Assembly (NCBI RefSeq): GCF_013033965.1
Contig: NZ_WQFE01000001.1
Location: forward strand, 372,001-436,000
From: Ruegeria atlantica
GTDB lineage: Bacteria; Pseudomonadota; Alphaproteobacteria; Rhodobacterales; Rhodobacteraceae
Direction of reading: 5' to 3'
DNA: 64,000 nt
Shown: positions 53,051-64,000 of the stretch, one piece after another
Numbering within the stretch: position 1 is the stretch's first letter
How the letters are laid out: each line of letters starts with the position of its first letter
Position numbers and translations under genes: made by a program
The notes under the pieces: model-generated
The model's input: the letters and a program-made list of their open reading frames with translations, nothing else
Told to the model about the DNA's origin: nothing
The model's database searches: none

Positions 53051-53983
53051 ATGCAGATCATCCGGGATTTTCAGTTTGTCGAGCCAGAAGACCGCGGTGC
53101 CAGTGTGGCAATCGGGAATTTTGATGGCGTGCATGTCGGCCATCAATCGGTGATTGAACTGGCGCAACGCGTGGCTCCGGATGCACCGCTTGGTGTTCTG
53201 ACCTTCGAACCGCATCCGCGCGAGTATTTTGCACCCGACGCCCCACCCTTTCGTCTTATGCGCGGAAACGCACGCGCGCACCGGTTGGAGAAACTGGGTG
53301 TAAAAAAGCTGTATGAGCTGCCTTTCAATGCCGCCCTTGCTGGCCTGACACCCGAAGAATTCGCCCGAAATGTCATCTGCGACGGGCTTGGCCTGTCACA
53401 CGTAGTGGTCGGCGCGGACTTTTGTTTCGGCAAGGGGCGCAGTGGAACTGCCGAAGACATGGCTCGGTTCGGGCAGGAAATGGGGTTCGGCGTCACCATA
53501 GCGCCGCTGATGCAACGCTCTGATGACGTTGTCTCGTCAACCGCGATCCGCACTGCGTTATCCGATGGTCGCCCCCGCGACGCCGCAGCGATGCTAGGCC
53601 ATTGGCACCGCGTGGAAGGCGAAGTGATCGGCGGCGAACAACGCGGACGCGAGCTGGGGTTCCCCACCGCCAATATGTCAATCGAGGGGCTGCATCCGCC
53701 GAAATTCGGTGTCTATGCCGTGCTGATCGATGTGCTCGATGGCCCCCATCAGGGCAGCTATCACGGTGCATCTTCGGTTGGCGTGCGGCCCATGTTCAAC
53801 GGAGAGGTTCCGAACATCGAGACTTTCCTGTTCGACTTCTCGGGCGACCTGTATGGATCGACCCTGTCCGTCGGGTTGGTCGAATACCTGCGCCCCGAGA
53901 TGACGTTTGACGGGCTGGATGCACTGATCGCGCAGATGGACGTCGATTGCGACAAGGCACGCACTCTGTTGGCCGCGCTATGA
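53051..53983 (+). CDS. ribF: bifunctional riboflavin kinase / FAD synthetase
   Basis: A 310-residue RibF. The FAD synthetase half has GNFDGVHVGHQ near residue 21 and the VVGADFCFGKGR block near residue 118. The C-terminal riboflavin kinase half has GRELGFPTANM near residue 199 and the VEYLRPEMTF end. It makes FMN and FAD. The stop overlaps the start of the YcgN gene as ATGA. Confidence 0.95.
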   Translation: MQIIRDFQFVEPEDRGASVAIGNFDGVHVGHQSVIELAQRVAPDAPLGVLTFEPHPREYFAPDAPPFRLMRGNARAHRLEKLGVKKLYELPFNAALAGLTPEEFARNVICDGLGLSHVVVGADFCFGKGRSGTAEDMARFGQEMGFGVTIAPLMQRSDDVVSSTAIRTALSDGRPRDAAAMLGHWHRVEGEVIGGEQRGRELGFPTANMSIEGLHPPKFGVYAVLIDVLDGPHQGSYHGASSVGVRPMFNGEVPNIETFLFDFSGDLYGSTLSVGLVEYLRPEMTFDGLDALIAQMDVDCDKARTLLAAL

Positions 53984-54453
53984 CCGCCGATCCGATTGAT
54001 CGCAAAGGTCTTGCCCCCCGGTTTTGGGAACGCAAACCGCTGACCAAAATGAACCAGCGCGAGTGGGAGGCGCTGTGCGACGGCTGCGGCAAGTGCTGCC
54101 TGAACAAGCTTGAGGACGAGGATACCGGCGAGGTCGCCCTGACCTGCGTCGCCTGCCGTCTGCTGGACGATGAAACCTGCCGCTGCACACAATATGACAT
54201 CCGCCACCAATTCGTGCCGGAGTGTATCGTGATGAAGCCCAACAACATAGACGATCACGCTTATTGGTTGCCCCAGACCTGTGCCTATCGGTTGCTGTGG
54301 GAGGGAAAGCCACTTTACGACTGGCATCCGCTGATATCAGGTACGCCGGACAGCGTGCACGCTGCCAGAATGTCGGTTCAAGGGCGCACGGTGTCCGAGT
54401 TCGAAACCCCCATGGAAGAGTGGGAAGACTATATCATCGAGGAGCCCAACTGA
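53980..54453 (+). CDS. YcgN family cysteine cluster protein
   Basis: A 157-residue protein of the UPF0260/YcgN family. The cysteine cluster CDGCGKCCLNKLED near residues 34-47, then CVACRLLDDETCRC and VPEC, is diagnostic and probably binds zinc or iron. The function is unknown. It overlaps ribF (ATGA) and the threonine aldolase gene (TGATG), so the three are coupled. Confidence 0.9.
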   Translation: MTADPIDRKGLAPRFWERKPLTKMNQREWEALCDGCGKCCLNKLEDEDTGEVALTCVACRLLDDETCRCTQYDIRHQFVPECIVMKPNNIDDHAYWLPQTCAYRLLWEGKPLYDWHPLISGTPDSVHAARMSVQGRTVSEFETPMEEWEDYIIEEPN

Positions 54454-55487
54454 TGTACTTTGCCTCTGACAATTCCGGGCCGGTTCACCCTCAGGTCATG
54501 GCCGCTCTGAACGAGGCCAATCAGGGCTATCAAATGGCCTACGGCGCGGACACACTGATGAACGAAGTTCGGGATCGCATTCGCGGGGTCTTCGAAGCGC
54601 CGGGTTCCGCCGTCTATCTGGTGGCCACCGGGACGGCGGCGAACTCGCTGGCTCTGGCGACGCTCTCAAACCCATGGGAAACTGTGTTTTGTTCCCCCGT
54701 CGCGCATATCCACGAGGATGAGTGCAACGCGCCCGAGTTCTATAGTGGCGCAAAACTGACGCTGGTGCCGGGCGGGGACAAGATGGACCCCGAAGCGCTG
54801 CGCCGTTCCATTCTGGCTGAGGAAACACGTGGTGTGCACGGACCCCAGCGCGGGCCGGTGTCCATAACCCAGGTGACCGAGCGCGGGTCGGTTTATTCTC
54901 TGGCCGAGCTGCAGGCTTTGTGTGGGGTGGCGAAGGAATACGGCCTGCCGGTTCATCTGGATGGGGCGCGGTTTACGAACGCGCTTGTTACGCTCAATTG
55001 TTCTCCGGCCGAGATGACATGGAAAGCGGGTGTGGATGCGGTCAGTTTCGGCGGCACCAAGAACGGTCTGATGGGCGTCGAGGCAGTGGTTTTCTTTGAC
55101 GAATCGAAAGCGTGGGAATTCGAGCTGCGGCGCAAGCGCGGTGCCCATCTGTTTTCCAAGCACCGCTATCTGTCCGCGCAAATGGCCGCGTATCTGCAGG
55201 ACGATCTGTGGTTGCAGATGGCGCGACAAGCCAATGCGAACTGCGCACATCTGGCGGATGGTTTACGGGCCAAAGGAGCAACCTTTCTGCATGAACCGCA
55301 GGCCAATATGATCTTTGCACAGTTTTCCCGCGCGCGGCACAAGCAGTTGCACCAAGCCGGCGCGGTTTATCACCTGTGGGGTGCCGAGCTGGACGGCCCA
55401 GATGACGACGAAATCTTGGCTTGTCGACTGGTCTGCGACTGGTCGATCAGCACAGGCGATATCGACCAGTTCATCGGCTTGTTGTGA
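54453..55487 (+). CDS. low-specificity threonine aldolase-like PLP enzyme
   Basis: A 344-residue fold-type I PLP enzyme. The substrate and PLP segments are FASDNSGPVHP at the N-terminus, HLDGARFTNA near residue 168, and the PLP-Lys block SFGGTKNGLMGVEA near residue 200. It is closest to LtaE-type threonine aldolases, which split threonine to glycine and acetaldehyde. The 3' end overlaps the convergent hydrolase gene by 17 bases. Confidence 0.88.
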   Translation: MYFASDNSGPVHPQVMAALNEANQGYQMAYGADTLMNEVRDRIRGVFEAPGSAVYLVATGTAANSLALATLSNPWETVFCSPVAHIHEDECNAPEFYSGAKLTLVPGGDKMDPEALRRSILAEETRGVHGPQRGPVSITQVTERGSVYSLAELQALCGVAKEYGLPVHLDGARFTNALVTLNCSPAEMTWKAGVDAVSFGGTKNGLMGVEAVVFFDESKAWEFELRRKRGAHLFSKHRYLSAQMAAYLQDDLWLQMARQANANCAHLADGLRAKGATFLHEPQANMIFAQFSRARHKQLHQAGAVYHLWGAELDGPDDDEILACRLVCDWSISTGDIDQFIGLL

Positions 55488-56334
55488 TTTCAGGGGCGGC
55501 GGCAACCCTTACCCGAAACGTGGTTGAGGATGGGTCGCCCCAAAACTTTCTGATCACGGCGGCGGTCTGATCCGGGTGGGTGATTGGAACCATGTGGCCC
55601 GCCCCCGATATAATGCCCGTTCGAGCATTGGGCAGCCGCCGGGCAAGCCCCTCCCCAATCACAGGCATGACGGGATGCGTCTCGGATCCGCTCAAGATCA
55701 GAACCGGCATGGATGCGCTCTTCAGAACGTCGGTGTTCAACAGCCCCTTCTGATCAAGGAACAAAGCATTATCAACAGCAGGCACAACGTGAATACCGCG
55801 GATCATTCCCGCGCGGATTCGTTCGGGCAAATCAGGCCATCGCGGGCCATCCTGCGCACCCCACATCCGGTTGAACAACCGGGCGGCTTGTTCCATATCC
55901 CCCGCCGCGAATGCATCTGAAACAGGTTTGGCCTCGTCATCATGTTGCTTGACCAACTCCGGCGCATCCTGAACCGCAACCGCAAAGAATACAGGCTCAA
56001 TCAAGACCGCACTGCGCACGAGCTCAGGAAACTCGACTGCCAGCCAAAGGGCCAGCATCCCGCCAAAGGAATGGCCGATCACGTCCATCGGTTCGGTTAG
56101 ATGCGCGGCCGACAGCTCGGTCACGTGGTCGAAGAAATCCCCTTGCCCGTCCCAATTCGAACTGCGGCCATGGGACGGCATGTCAGGGGCCGCAAATGTC
56201 GCCTCGTCCCCCAATGCAGAGGCCAGCCCAGACCACGCGCCGGAATGCGCAATCGTGCAGTGCAGGGCGAGCACCTTGCGCGCGCCCTGCCCCAACGTTC
56301 TGACAAAGATGTCTGCTAAGGGGATGTCCCTCAC
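55471..56334 (-). CDS. alpha/beta fold hydrolase
   Basis: A 287-residue alpha/beta hydrolase without a signal peptide. The oxyanion LALHCTIAHSGAW is near residue 23, the nucleophile Ser is in VIGHSFGGML near residue 87, and the C-terminal His is in GAGHMVPITHP near residue 246. The substrate is unknown. Its start overlaps the stop of the isomerase-like gene by four bases (ATGA). Confidence 0.86.
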   Translation of the reverse strand: MRDIPLADIFVRTLGQGARKVLALHCTIAHSGAWSGLASALGDEATFAAPDMPSHGRSSNWDGQGDFFDHVTELSAAHLTEPMDVIGHSFGGMLALWLAVEFPELVRSAVLIEPVFFAVAVQDAPELVKQHDDEAKPVSDAFAAGDMEQAARLFNRMWGAQDGPRWPDLPERIRAGMIRGIHVVPAVDNALFLDQKGLLNTDVLKSASMPVLILSGSETHPVMPVIGEGLARRLPNARTGIISGAGHMVPITHPDQTAAVIRKFWGDPSSTTFRVRVAAAPEITTSR

Positions 56335-56933
56335 CCTTTGATCACCGACAAATGGCGATCCAGATCATCCAACCGATCCTGCCCCCAGAACCGCTGATCA
56401 TCTTCGGTGATGTAAAACGGCGCACCAAATACACCGCGGTCCACAGCCTCTTCCAGATTGGCGGCATAGGTTTCCGCACCCACCAAAAGGCCGCTATCGG
56501 CCAGACCTGGATCAAACCGCGCCTCTGTCAGGCAATCGCGGATCACGTCATCCTGGGCGATATCTTTTTCCTCGGCCCAACAAGCCCGAACGAAAGAGTG
56601 TACAAGTTTGCCAACATCACCTGATCCGTCCTTGATCGCCGCAATGATCGCGTAGGACGACGGTGCGGCATTGGTCGGCCAATGCGCGGGTTGCAGATTG
56701 AAATCCATCCCAAGATTTCGAGACTGACGTTGCAATTCCTGTGCCCGGTATTCGATGCGCGAGATGTGGCGGTCTTTGGGTGGAACGCCCCCCGTGCGCC
56801 CGAACAAGGCGACAATATCCAGCGGCTTGTAGTTGATCGTCGCGCCATGTTTCGCCGCGACCTCTTCCAACCGCATACCGGCCAAATAGGTATAGGGCGA
56901 GAGTGTCGCAAAAAAGTAGTCAATCTGGGCCAT
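56331..56933 (-). CDS. 2-hydroxychromene-2-carboxylate isomerase-like protein
   Basis: A 200-residue thioredoxin-fold protein of the DsbA/kappa-GST group. IDYFFATLSPYTYLAG near residues 4-19 has the Ser of the HCCA isomerase active site, and the late GVFGAPFYITEDDQRFWGQDRL is diagnostic. It is glutathione-dependent in known cases. The start at 56933 follows GGAG; a longer frame to 57116 is unsupported. It is operon-coupled with the hydrolase. Confidence 0.88.
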   Translation of the reverse strand: MAQIDYFFATLSPYTYLAGMRLEEVAAKHGATINYKPLDIVALFGRTGGVPPKDRHISRIEYRAQELQRQSRNLGMDFNLQPAHWPTNAAPSSYAIIAAIKDGSGDVGKLVHSFVRACWAEEKDIAQDDVIRDCLTEARFDPGLADSGLLVGAETYAANLEEAVDRGVFGAPFYITEDDQRFWGQDRLDDLDRHLSVIKG

Positions 56934-57041
56934 GTGCACTTTCTCCGCTGCGTTATCTTTGCTGGACGGTAAGGCCATGCTAAGCGGTGTCAACATCACG
57001 AATCTGTCACATTTGCCATTGCTGCCCGGGGACCTCAGCCG

Positions 57042-58061
57042 ATGCCGACACTCAACGAACCCAAGCTTATCGCTGGGAACGCCAACCTTCCTCTTGCCGA
57101 ATCCATCTCGCGCCACATGAGCCTATATCGCGGTGTCGATCAGAATCTGGTCGATGCGCGGGTAGAACGCTTTAATGACGGCGAGATTTTCGTCGAAGTG
57201 TTCGAAAACGTGCGCGGCGAGGATATGTTCATCGTCCAGCCGACGTCGAACCCGGCGAATGACAACCTGATGGAGCTGCTGATCATCGCCGATGCGCTGC
57301 GCCGATCGTCCGCACAGCGTATCACTGCCGTAATTCCCTATTTTGGCTACGCCCGTCAGGACCGCCGCACCAAGGCACGCACGCCGATCAGCGCCAAGCT
57401 GGTGGCCAACATGCTGACCGGCGCCGGGATCGAGCGGATCCTGACCATGGACCTGCACGCTGCGCAAATTCAGGGGTTTTTCGACATGCCGGTCGACAAC
57501 CTCTATGCGTCGCCAATTTTTGCGTTGGATGTGAAGCACCAATTCCAGAACAATCTGGACGAACTTATGGTCGTCTCGCCCGACGTAGGCGGCGTGGCCC
57601 GTGCGCGCGAGCTCGCCAAGCGCATCAACGCGCCCCTGTCGATCGTGGACAAACGCCGCGAAAAAGCCGGTGAAGTGGCCGAGATGACCGTTATCGGCGA
57701 TGTCAAAGACAAGATCTGCCTGATCGTGGACGACATGTGCGACACTGCCGGTACGCTATGCAAGGCGGCTCAGGTCCTGCTGGATAACGGTGCAAAAGAG
57801 GTTCACTCGTATATCACGCACGGCGTCATGAGCGGACCGGCCGTCGAACGCGTGACCAATTCGGTGATGAAGTCTCTGGTGCTGACCGACACAATCCAGC
57901 CAACCAAAGAGATCGCCAAAGCCAAAAACATCCGTATCGTTCCAACCGCGCCGATCTTTACACAGGCCATCTTGAACATCTGGAACGGGACAAGCGTGTC
58001 ATCGTTGTTTGAGGACAAGACTCTGACGCCAATCTACGAGTCAATGTATCACATGGACTGA
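57042..58061 (+). CDS. prs: ribose-phosphate pyrophosphokinase
   Basis: A 339-residue PRPP synthetase. The ATP-binding [20 protein letters not shown] region (outline only), the catalytic His region near residue 145 ([14 protein letters not shown]), and the PRPP-binding [11 protein letters not shown] near residue 232 are clear. It makes PRPP for purines, pyrimidines, His, Trp and NAD. It is divergent from the isomerase-like gene. A terminator lies at 58069. Confidence 0.95.
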   Translation: MPTLNEPKLIAGNANLPLAESISRHMSLYRGVDQNLVDARVERFNDGEIFVEVFENVRGEDMFIVQPTSNPANDNLMELLIIADALRRSSAQRITAVIPYFGYARQDRRTKARTPISAKLVANMLTGAGIERILTMDLHAAQIQGFFDMPVDNLYASPIFALDVKHQFQNNLDELMVVSPDVGGVARARELAKRINAPLSIVDKRREKAGEVAEMTVIGDVKDKICLIVDDMCDTAGTLCKAAQVLLDNGAKEVHSYITHGVMSGPAVERVTNSVMKSLVLTDTIQPTKEIAKAKNIRIVPTAPIFTQAILNIWNGTSVSSLFEDKTLTPIYESMYHMD

Positions 58062-58068
58062 CCAAGTC

Positions 58069-58094
58069 GGGCGGCGCAACAGCCGCCCTTTTTT
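58069..58094 (+). terminator. intrinsic terminator of prs
   Basis: GGGCGGC at 58069 pairs with GCCGCCC at 58082 around a six-base loop, followed by six T residues. Confidence 0.9.
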
Positions 58095-58121
58095 GTCAAC
58101 ACAGCAAGGCAGGACATACCC

Positions 58122-58571
58122 GTGACAGCCTCAAAACGCATCGTTCTTTCCAGTGACCACGCGGCTATCGAGCTGCGCCAGGCGGTCGCCAATCATATCG
58201 CAGCAAATGGCTGGGAAGTCGTCGATATCGGACCCAAAACACCTGAAAGCACACATTATCCCGTCCACGGCAAAGCTGCCGCTCAGGCCGTTGCCTCGGG
58301 CGATTGCGACCTTGGGATCGTCCTATGCGGTACGGGTCAGGGCATCATGATGGCGGCCAACAAGGTTCCGGGCATTCGCTGTGGCGTGTGTTCTGACGCT
58401 TTCTCGGCCCGCATGATCCGCGCGCATAACAACGCCAACATGCTGTCGATTGGCGCTCGCGTCGTGGGTGAAGGTCAGGCCCTGGATATCGTAGATGCGT
58501 TTCTGGAGGCCGAGTTCGAAGGCGGTCGCCACGCAACTCGGGTGGACATGATCGAAGCGCAGGGCGACTAA
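58122..58571 (+). CDS. rpiB: ribose-5-phosphate isomerase B
   Basis: A 149-residue RpiB/LacAB family protein. SSDHAAIELR near residue 10, IVLCGTGQGIMMAAN near residue 66 (with the active-site Cys) and CSDAFSARMIRAHNNANM near residue 87 are diagnostic. It interconverts ribose 5-phosphate and ribulose 5-phosphate, which feeds prs. The GTG start follows AGGACA. Confidence 0.92.
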   Translation: MTASKRIVLSSDHAAIELRQAVANHIAANGWEVVDIGPKTPESTHYPVHGKAAAQAVASGDCDLGIVLCGTGQGIMMAANKVPGIRCGVCSDAFSARMIRAHNNANMLSIGARVVGEGQALDIVDAFLEAEFEGGRHATRVDMIEAQGD

Positions 58572-58626
58572 AACGCTTTGCTATCTCACGACCTAGCATT
58601 GGACCCCATACAGGGGCCCTATAGCG

Positions 58627-58977
58627 TTAAGAGATGTCCCAATCGTCTTCGTTGGCCACCTCTCCGATGGCGGTCCAGGCAACCCTTATCCTGGCGATAC
58701 GTGTGTCCGACCATGTGCGGAACACCGCACTGAAGCCCTCGGGTGTAATGTCTTCGGCGGTAACTTCGGCGCGCAAGGCGGAAGATGTATCTACATCCCA
58801 CAGGGACACACCAATCTGAACCACCGGAATTGATCGGAACGGTTGGCTGAATGCAACGACCGACCGGCGCTGGCGCGGTCCTTCGCCCGTCCACATATCG
58901 CCGCCATCGGCGAATTCGGAAAAAATAACTGCCTCGCCTTGGTCGATACCAATCGGGTGGGTTTTAAACGTCTTCAT
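58627..58977 (-). CDS. H-type lectin domain protein
   Basis: A 116-residue protein matching the H-type lectin domain. The segment IPVVQIGVSLWDVDTS near residue 49 and a late FRTWSDTRIARIRVAWTAIG form the beta-sandwich signature. There is no signal peptide. Such domains bind N-acetylgalactosamine in invertebrates; in bacteria they can be carbohydrate-binding or phage-tail-like. The start has a weak ribosome binding site. It is convergent with rpiB. Confidence 0.78.
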   Translation of the reverse strand: MKTFKTHPIGIDQGEAVIFSEFADGGDMWTGEGPRQRRSVVAFSQPFRSIPVVQIGVSLWDVDTSSALRAEVTAEDITPEGFSAVFRTWSDTRIARIRVAWTAIGEVANEDDWDIS

Positions 58978-59035
58978 TCACTTAGCATTATTGATAAACG
59001 CCCGGAGGTTAACCCGGTACTTCACTAAAACTCCA

Positions 59036-59067
59036 CAAAAAAAACGGCCCCGAGCCAACGGGGCCGT
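59036..59067 (-). terminator. terminator of the atp operon
   Basis: On the minus strand the stem ACGGCCCC/GGGGCCGT (59044-59067) is followed by a run of T residues. It lies 27 bases after the atpC stop. Confidence 0.9.
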
Positions 59068-59093
59068 TCATATACAATTGAACGCAAATAGCC

Positions 59094-59504
59094 TCACAGA
59101 CTCATATGCGATCCAAGGGCTTCCATGTCGGCCAGCAGCTTGGCAGCATCGTCGACAATGGTCTGATCGTCGCCACCCTTGGCGGCCTCGTGCGAGGCGC
59201 GGGCGTCTTCGATCAGTTGGTCCAGATGCGCGCGTGTCACTTCTGCTACCGGAATAGCCTTTTCAGCCAGAACCGAAAGGCCGTCGCCGTTGATCTGAGC
59301 AAACCCGCCGGTGACCAGGTATTCGCTGGACCCTTCGGGTGCCTCAACCTTTAGCAGACCGGGGCGCAGCGTGGTGATGGTGGGGGCATGATCGGGCATT
59401 GCCGTCATGTCCCCGTCCGCGCCGGGAATCTGGACCGCGGTGGCCTCAAGCGAAGCAAGGCTCCGCTCGGGGCTGACGAGGTCGAATTGCATCGTGTTTG
59501 CCAT
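59094..59504 (-). CDS. atpC: ATP synthase F1 subunit epsilon
   Basis: A 136-residue epsilon subunit with the N-terminal beta sandwich ([12 protein letters not shown] near residue 5, [14 protein letters not shown] near residue 29) and a helical C-terminal pair. It caps the rotor and regulates ATP hydrolysis. It is last in the operon, twelve bases after atpD. Confidence 0.95.
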   Translation of the reverse strand: MANTMQFDLVSPERSLASLEATAVQIPGADGDMTAMPDHAPTITTLRPGLLKVEAPEGSSEYLVTGGFAQINGDGLSVLAEKAIPVAEVTRAHLDQLIEDARASHEAAKGGDDQTIVDDAAKLLADMEALGSHMSL

Positions 59505-59516
59505 CAGGTGTGCTCC

Positions 59517-60959
<1,443 letters not shown>

Positions 60960-61835
60960 TTACAGCGCTTCGGCGCCGGAAATAATTTCAATCAGCTCGT
61001 TGGTGATCACGGCCTGACGCGAGCGGTTGAACTGGATCGTCAGTTTGTCGATCATCTCACCCGCGTTGCGTGTTGCGTTGTCCATCGCGGACATCCGTGC
61101 ACCCTGTTCCGAGGCTCCGTTTTCGAGCAGAGCCGAGAAGACTGCAGTCGCAACCCCCTTGGGCAGCAGGTCGGCCAGAATGGCCTCTTCGCTGGGCTCA
61201 TAGTCGAACACGGCACCACTGTCGTCACCCTCGGTGTCCTCGAACGAGGCAGGGATGACCTGTTGTGCCGTCGGGATCTGGGTCACAACGTTGACGAACT
61301 TCGAATAGAAGATCGTGGCAACGTCAAACTCACCCCCGTCGAAGCGGGACAGAACGTCCTTAGCGATGTCCTGCGCGTTGGTGTACCCCAGACGCTTGAC
61401 TTCGCTCAGGTCGACATGTCCAACGAACAGATCACCAAGATCACGCTTGAGGGCGTCGCGGCCCTTTTTGCCGACAGTCAAAACCTTGACCGTCTTGCCT
61501 TTCAGGCGCAGCTCTTCCGCTTTGACACGGGCCAGCTTGGCGATGCTCGAGTTGAAGCCGCCACACAGGCCGCGTTCAGCTGTCATGACAACCAGCAGGT
61601 GGACATCATCACTGCCCGTACCACGGAGCAGCTTGGGGGCGCTGTCGCTGCCCCCGACCGATGCCGCCAGCCCCGCCATCACGGCATTGAACCGTTCAGC
61701 ATAGGGACGCGAGGCTTCGGCAGATTCCTGGGCGCGGCGCAATTTTGCAGCCGCGACCATCTGCATGGCCTTGGTGATCTTGCGGGTCGATTTGACCGAC
61801 TCGATCCTGTTTTTAAGGTCCTTAAGATTTGGCAT
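60960..61835 (-). CDS. atpG: ATP synthase F1 subunit gamma
   Basis: A 291-residue gamma subunit. N-terminal and C-terminal coiled coils form the rotor shaft: [20 protein letters not shown] (residues about 11-30) and [13 protein letters not shown] then [15 protein letters not shown]. The central alpha/beta domain includes [13 protein letters not shown] near residue 85. The gene follows atpA by 15 bases. Confidence 0.97.
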   Translation of the reverse strand: MPNLKDLKNRIESVKSTRKITKAMQMVAAAKLRRAQESAEASRPYAERFNAVMAGLAASVGGSDSAPKLLRGTGSDDVHLLVVMTAERGLCGGFNSSIAKLARVKAEELRLKGKTVKVLTVGKKGRDALKRDLGDLFVGHVDLSEVKRLGYTNAQDIAKDVLSRFDGGEFDVATIFYSKFVNVVTQIPTAQQVIPASFEDTEGDDSGAVFDYEPSEEAILADLLPKGVATAVFSALLENGASEQGARMSAMDNATRNAGEMIDKLTIQFNRSRQAVITNELIEIISGAEAL

Positions 61836-61850
61836 ATGCCCGCCTCTCCC

Positions 61851-63389
61851 TTAAGCGAAGGTTGCGGCGTATTCGTCCAGCGCAGCCTTGATCTTGTCGG
61901 AAGCATCACCCTTGATCTTGGGATCTTCGTCGGTGATCCACTGAAGCAGGTCGGCGTGCTTGCCGCGCAGGTGCGCCAGCAGGCCAGCTTCATAACGGCC
62001 AACATCGGACACGTCGATCTTGTCGAGGTAGCCATTGGTACCGGCGAAGATGACGCAGACGATTTCAGCGTTGGTCAGCGGCGAATACTGCGGCTGTTTC
62101 ATCAGCTCGGTCAGACGCGCACCACGGTTCAGCAACTGCTGGGTCGCGGCGTCGAGGTCGGAACCGAACTGCGCAAACGCAGCCATTTCGCGGTACTGAG
62201 CCAGTTCCAGCTTAACCGGACCGGCAACCGACTTCATCGAGTTGGTCTGAGCCGAGGAGCCCACACGCGAAACCGACAGACCAGTGTTCACAGCAGGACG
62301 GATGCCCTGATAGAACAGTTCGGTTTCAAGGAAGATCTGACCGTCGGTGATCGAGATCACGTTGGTTGGAATAAACGCCGAAACGTCACCGCCCTGAGTT
62401 TCGATAACCGGCAGAGCGGTCAGCGAGCCCGCACCGAAGTCTTCGTTCAGCTTCGCCGAACGTTCCAGCAGACGGGAGTGGAGGTAAAAAACGTCACCGG
62501 GATAGGCTTCACGTCCGGGCGGACGGCGCAGCAGCAGGGACATCTGACGATAAGACACAGCCTGTTTCGACAGGTCATCATAGATGATCAGCGCGTGGCG
62601 ACCGTTGTCGCGGAAGTATTCGGCCATCGCGGTTGCGGCGTAAGGTGCCAGGAACTGCATCGGAGCCGGGTCGGACGCCGTTGCGGCCACAACGATCGAG
62701 TAGTCAATCGCGCCGGACTCTTCCAGTTTCTTCACCAGCTGCGCAACGGTCGAACGCTTTTGTCCGATCGCAACGTAAACGCAGTACAGTTTCTTCGACT
62801 CGTCGTCGCCTGCAGCGTCGTTGTAGGATTTCTGGTTCAGGATCGCGTCCAGAGCAACGGCGGTTTTACCGGTCTGACGGTCACCAATAATCAGCTCACG
62901 CTGGCCACGGCCAATCGGGATCATCGCGTCAACCGATTTCAGGCCGGTTGCCATCGGTTCGTGCACCGATTTACGCGGGATGATGCCGGGGGCTTTGACG
63001 TCTGCAACGCCACGCTTGGTTGCGTTGATCGGGCCTTTTCCGTCCAGCGGGTTGCCCAGACCGTCTACAACGCGGCCCAGCAGCTCGTCACCGATCGGAA
63101 CGTCCACGATCGAGTTGGTACGCTTAACAGTGTCACCTTCTTTGATGTCACGGTCGGAACCGAAGATAACGACACCGACGTTGTCGCTCTCCAGGTTCAG
63201 GGCCATGCCCATGATGCCACCGGGGAATTCGACCATCTCACCGGCTTGCACGTTGTCCAGGCCGTATACACGGGCAATCCCGTCACCGACGCTCAGCACG
63301 CGGCCGATCTCGGCCACTTCGGCTTCCTGACCAAAATTCTTGATCTGGTCCTTCAGGATTGCAGAAATCTCTGCAGCTTGGATTCCCAT
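61851..63389 (-). CDS. atpA: ATP synthase F1 subunit alpha
   Basis: A 512-residue subunit. The P-loop [14 protein letters not shown] is near residue 169, and the arginine-finger region [14 protein letters not shown] is near residue 370. The N-terminus [16 protein letters not shown] matches alphaproteobacterial AtpA. It binds nucleotide without catalysis and pairs with beta. Its start abuts the atpH stop (TAA ATG). Confidence 0.98.
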   Translation of the reverse strand: MGIQAAEISAILKDQIKNFGQEAEVAEIGRVLSVGDGIARVYGLDNVQAGEMVEFPGGIMGMALNLESDNVGVVIFGSDRDIKEGDTVKRTNSIVDVPIGDELLGRVVDGLGNPLDGKGPINATKRGVADVKAPGIIPRKSVHEPMATGLKSVDAMIPIGRGQRELIIGDRQTGKTAVALDAILNQKSYNDAAGDDESKKLYCVYVAIGQKRSTVAQLVKKLEESGAIDYSIVVAATASDPAPMQFLAPYAATAMAEYFRDNGRHALIIYDDLSKQAVSYRQMSLLLRRPPGREAYPGDVFYLHSRLLERSAKLNEDFGAGSLTALPVIETQGGDVSAFIPTNVISITDGQIFLETELFYQGIRPAVNTGLSVSRVGSSAQTNSMKSVAGPVKLELAQYREMAAFAQFGSDLDAATQQLLNRGARLTELMKQPQYSPLTNAEIVCVIFAGTNGYLDKIDVSDVGRYEAGLLAHLRGKHADLLQWITDEDPKIKGDASDKIKAALDEYAATFA

Positions 63390-63950
63390 TTATCCGACCT
63401 CTTTCATTGCATTCTGTAGGGAGTTCAGCTTCGAACGGATCGAACTATCGATCATTTTCGAGCCCACTTTAACGACAAGACCGCCGATGAGGCTTTCATC
63501 CACGGTCGCATTGATTGTCACGGTCTTGCCCACACGCTCGGACAGCGTTTTGGACAGTTTTTCCATTTGTGTCTTGGTCAGCGCCTTGGCCGACGCAACA
63601 TCGGCGGTCACTTCACCCCGCTCATCAGCCAGCATGTCGCGCAGAACCTGCACCAGTTGCGGCACAACAAACAAACGGCGTTTCTGCGCCATCAGACCCA
63701 GCGTGTTGCGCAGGATGGCGTGCAAACCCATTTTGTCAGCGATTGCGGTAATGGCGCCTTCCTGTTCGGCGCGCGAAACCAGAGGCGATGCAATCAGGTC
63801 GCGCAGTTCGGCGCTGTCGCCCAATGCTGCTGCCAGATCGTTGATTCCGGTTTCCAGACCTGCGAGGTCGTTATTCTCTTTGGCGATCTCAAAGATCGCG
63901 GTGGCATAGCGCTCGGCGATGCCTGTGGAAATCGAAGCTGGTTCGGACAC
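63390..63950 (-). CDS. atpH: ATP synthase F1 subunit delta
   Basis: A 186-residue delta subunit. The GTG at 63950 (SEPASISTGIAERYA) has GGAAGGG a few bases upstream; a second GTG at 63956 is less likely. The C-terminal signature VTINATVDESLIGGLVVKVG (outline only) is present. It links F1 to the peripheral stalk. It is first in atpHAGDC; the upstream part of the window edge shows no other gene. Confidence 0.94.
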   Translation of the reverse strand: MSEPASISTGIAERYATAIFEIAKENNDLAGLETGINDLAAALGDSAELRDLIASPLVSRAEQEGAITAIADKMGLHAILRNTLGLMAQKRRLFVVPQLVQVLRDMLADERGEVTADVASAKALTKTQMEKLSKTLSERVGKTVTINATVDESLIGGLVVKVGSKMIDSSIRSKLNSLQNAMKEVG

Positions 63951-64000
63951 GTCCACCCTTCCGATATTTTGGGCCCCGAATTCGCGTTGCGGCAGCTACC

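Overview
The window is ordinary chromosomal DNA of an alphaproteobacterium, most likely a marine Rhodobacterales (Roseobacter group, Ruegeria-like). The basis is the gene content: tandem DUF6455 genes, mce next to a DUF1467 gene, Hsp20 next to DUF1150, the lgt/MidA/PgeF cluster, an atpHAGDC operon without the F0 genes, a fused sat-cysC and the general family signatures. This is inference from family knowledge; no search was run. There are no rRNA or tRNA genes, insertion sequences, CRISPR arrays or prophage blocks. Genes are densely packed, and many same-strand neighbours overlap by ATGA or TGATG, which points to translational coupling.

Layout. 1-6 kb: a CDGSH iron-sulfur protein, two DUF6455 proteins, a YigZ/M48 lipoprotein pair, a DUF167 protein, a nitroreductase/EI24 pair, mce with DUF1467, and a REC protein followed by a 39-residue membrane peptide. 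6-14 kb: aspS, a CPBP membrane protein, pabC, pabB and carB. 14-20 kb: two lipoproteins (one only 24 residues long), a VOC protein and a MarR/adaptor/RND efflux operon. 20-26 kb: a FabH-like synthase, a HAD protein, a regulator-like protein, tdk, a 2-hydroxyacid dehydrogenase, csaA, proC and YbjN. 26-33 kb: a candidate small RNA, UbiK-like, lgt/MidA/pgeF, a small basic protein with a structured 3' region, a Hint protein, Lrp, trxB and a RES protein. 33-40 kb: a membrane/ferredoxin/adenylate cyclase fusion, sat-cysC, two glycosyltransferases, PhzF and DUF1150/Hsp20. 40-46 kb: YdcH, purE/ProC-like/purK, phnM with a lipase, and an EamA transporter. 46-53 kb: groESL under CIRCE control, DUF2161, TraB/GumN, ppaC, a HAD protein and MaoC. 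53-64 kb: ribF, YcgN, threonine aldolase, a hydrolase, an isomerase, prs, rpiB, an H-type lectin, then the ATP synthase F1 operon on the minus strand, whose upstream flank meets the right edge.

Most genes are housekeeping: purines (purE, purK, prs), pyrimidine precursors (carB, tdk), folate (pabB, pabC), sulfate assimilation, lipoprotein maturation, chaperones and F1-ATPase. The less ordinary content is a predicted redox-linked adenylate cyclase, a RES-domain gene without a visible antitoxin, a REC protein whose C-terminus resembles an Hpt domain lacking its histidine, three very small proteins (24, 39 and 42 residues), an orphan promoter-plus-terminator unit that looks like a small RNA gene, and several strong hairpins in intergenic or 5' coding positions. 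I did not find a clearly new multi-gene defence or mobile system. The best leads are the cyclase, the small RNA candidate and the small-protein/hairpin locus at 29.8-30.0 kb.
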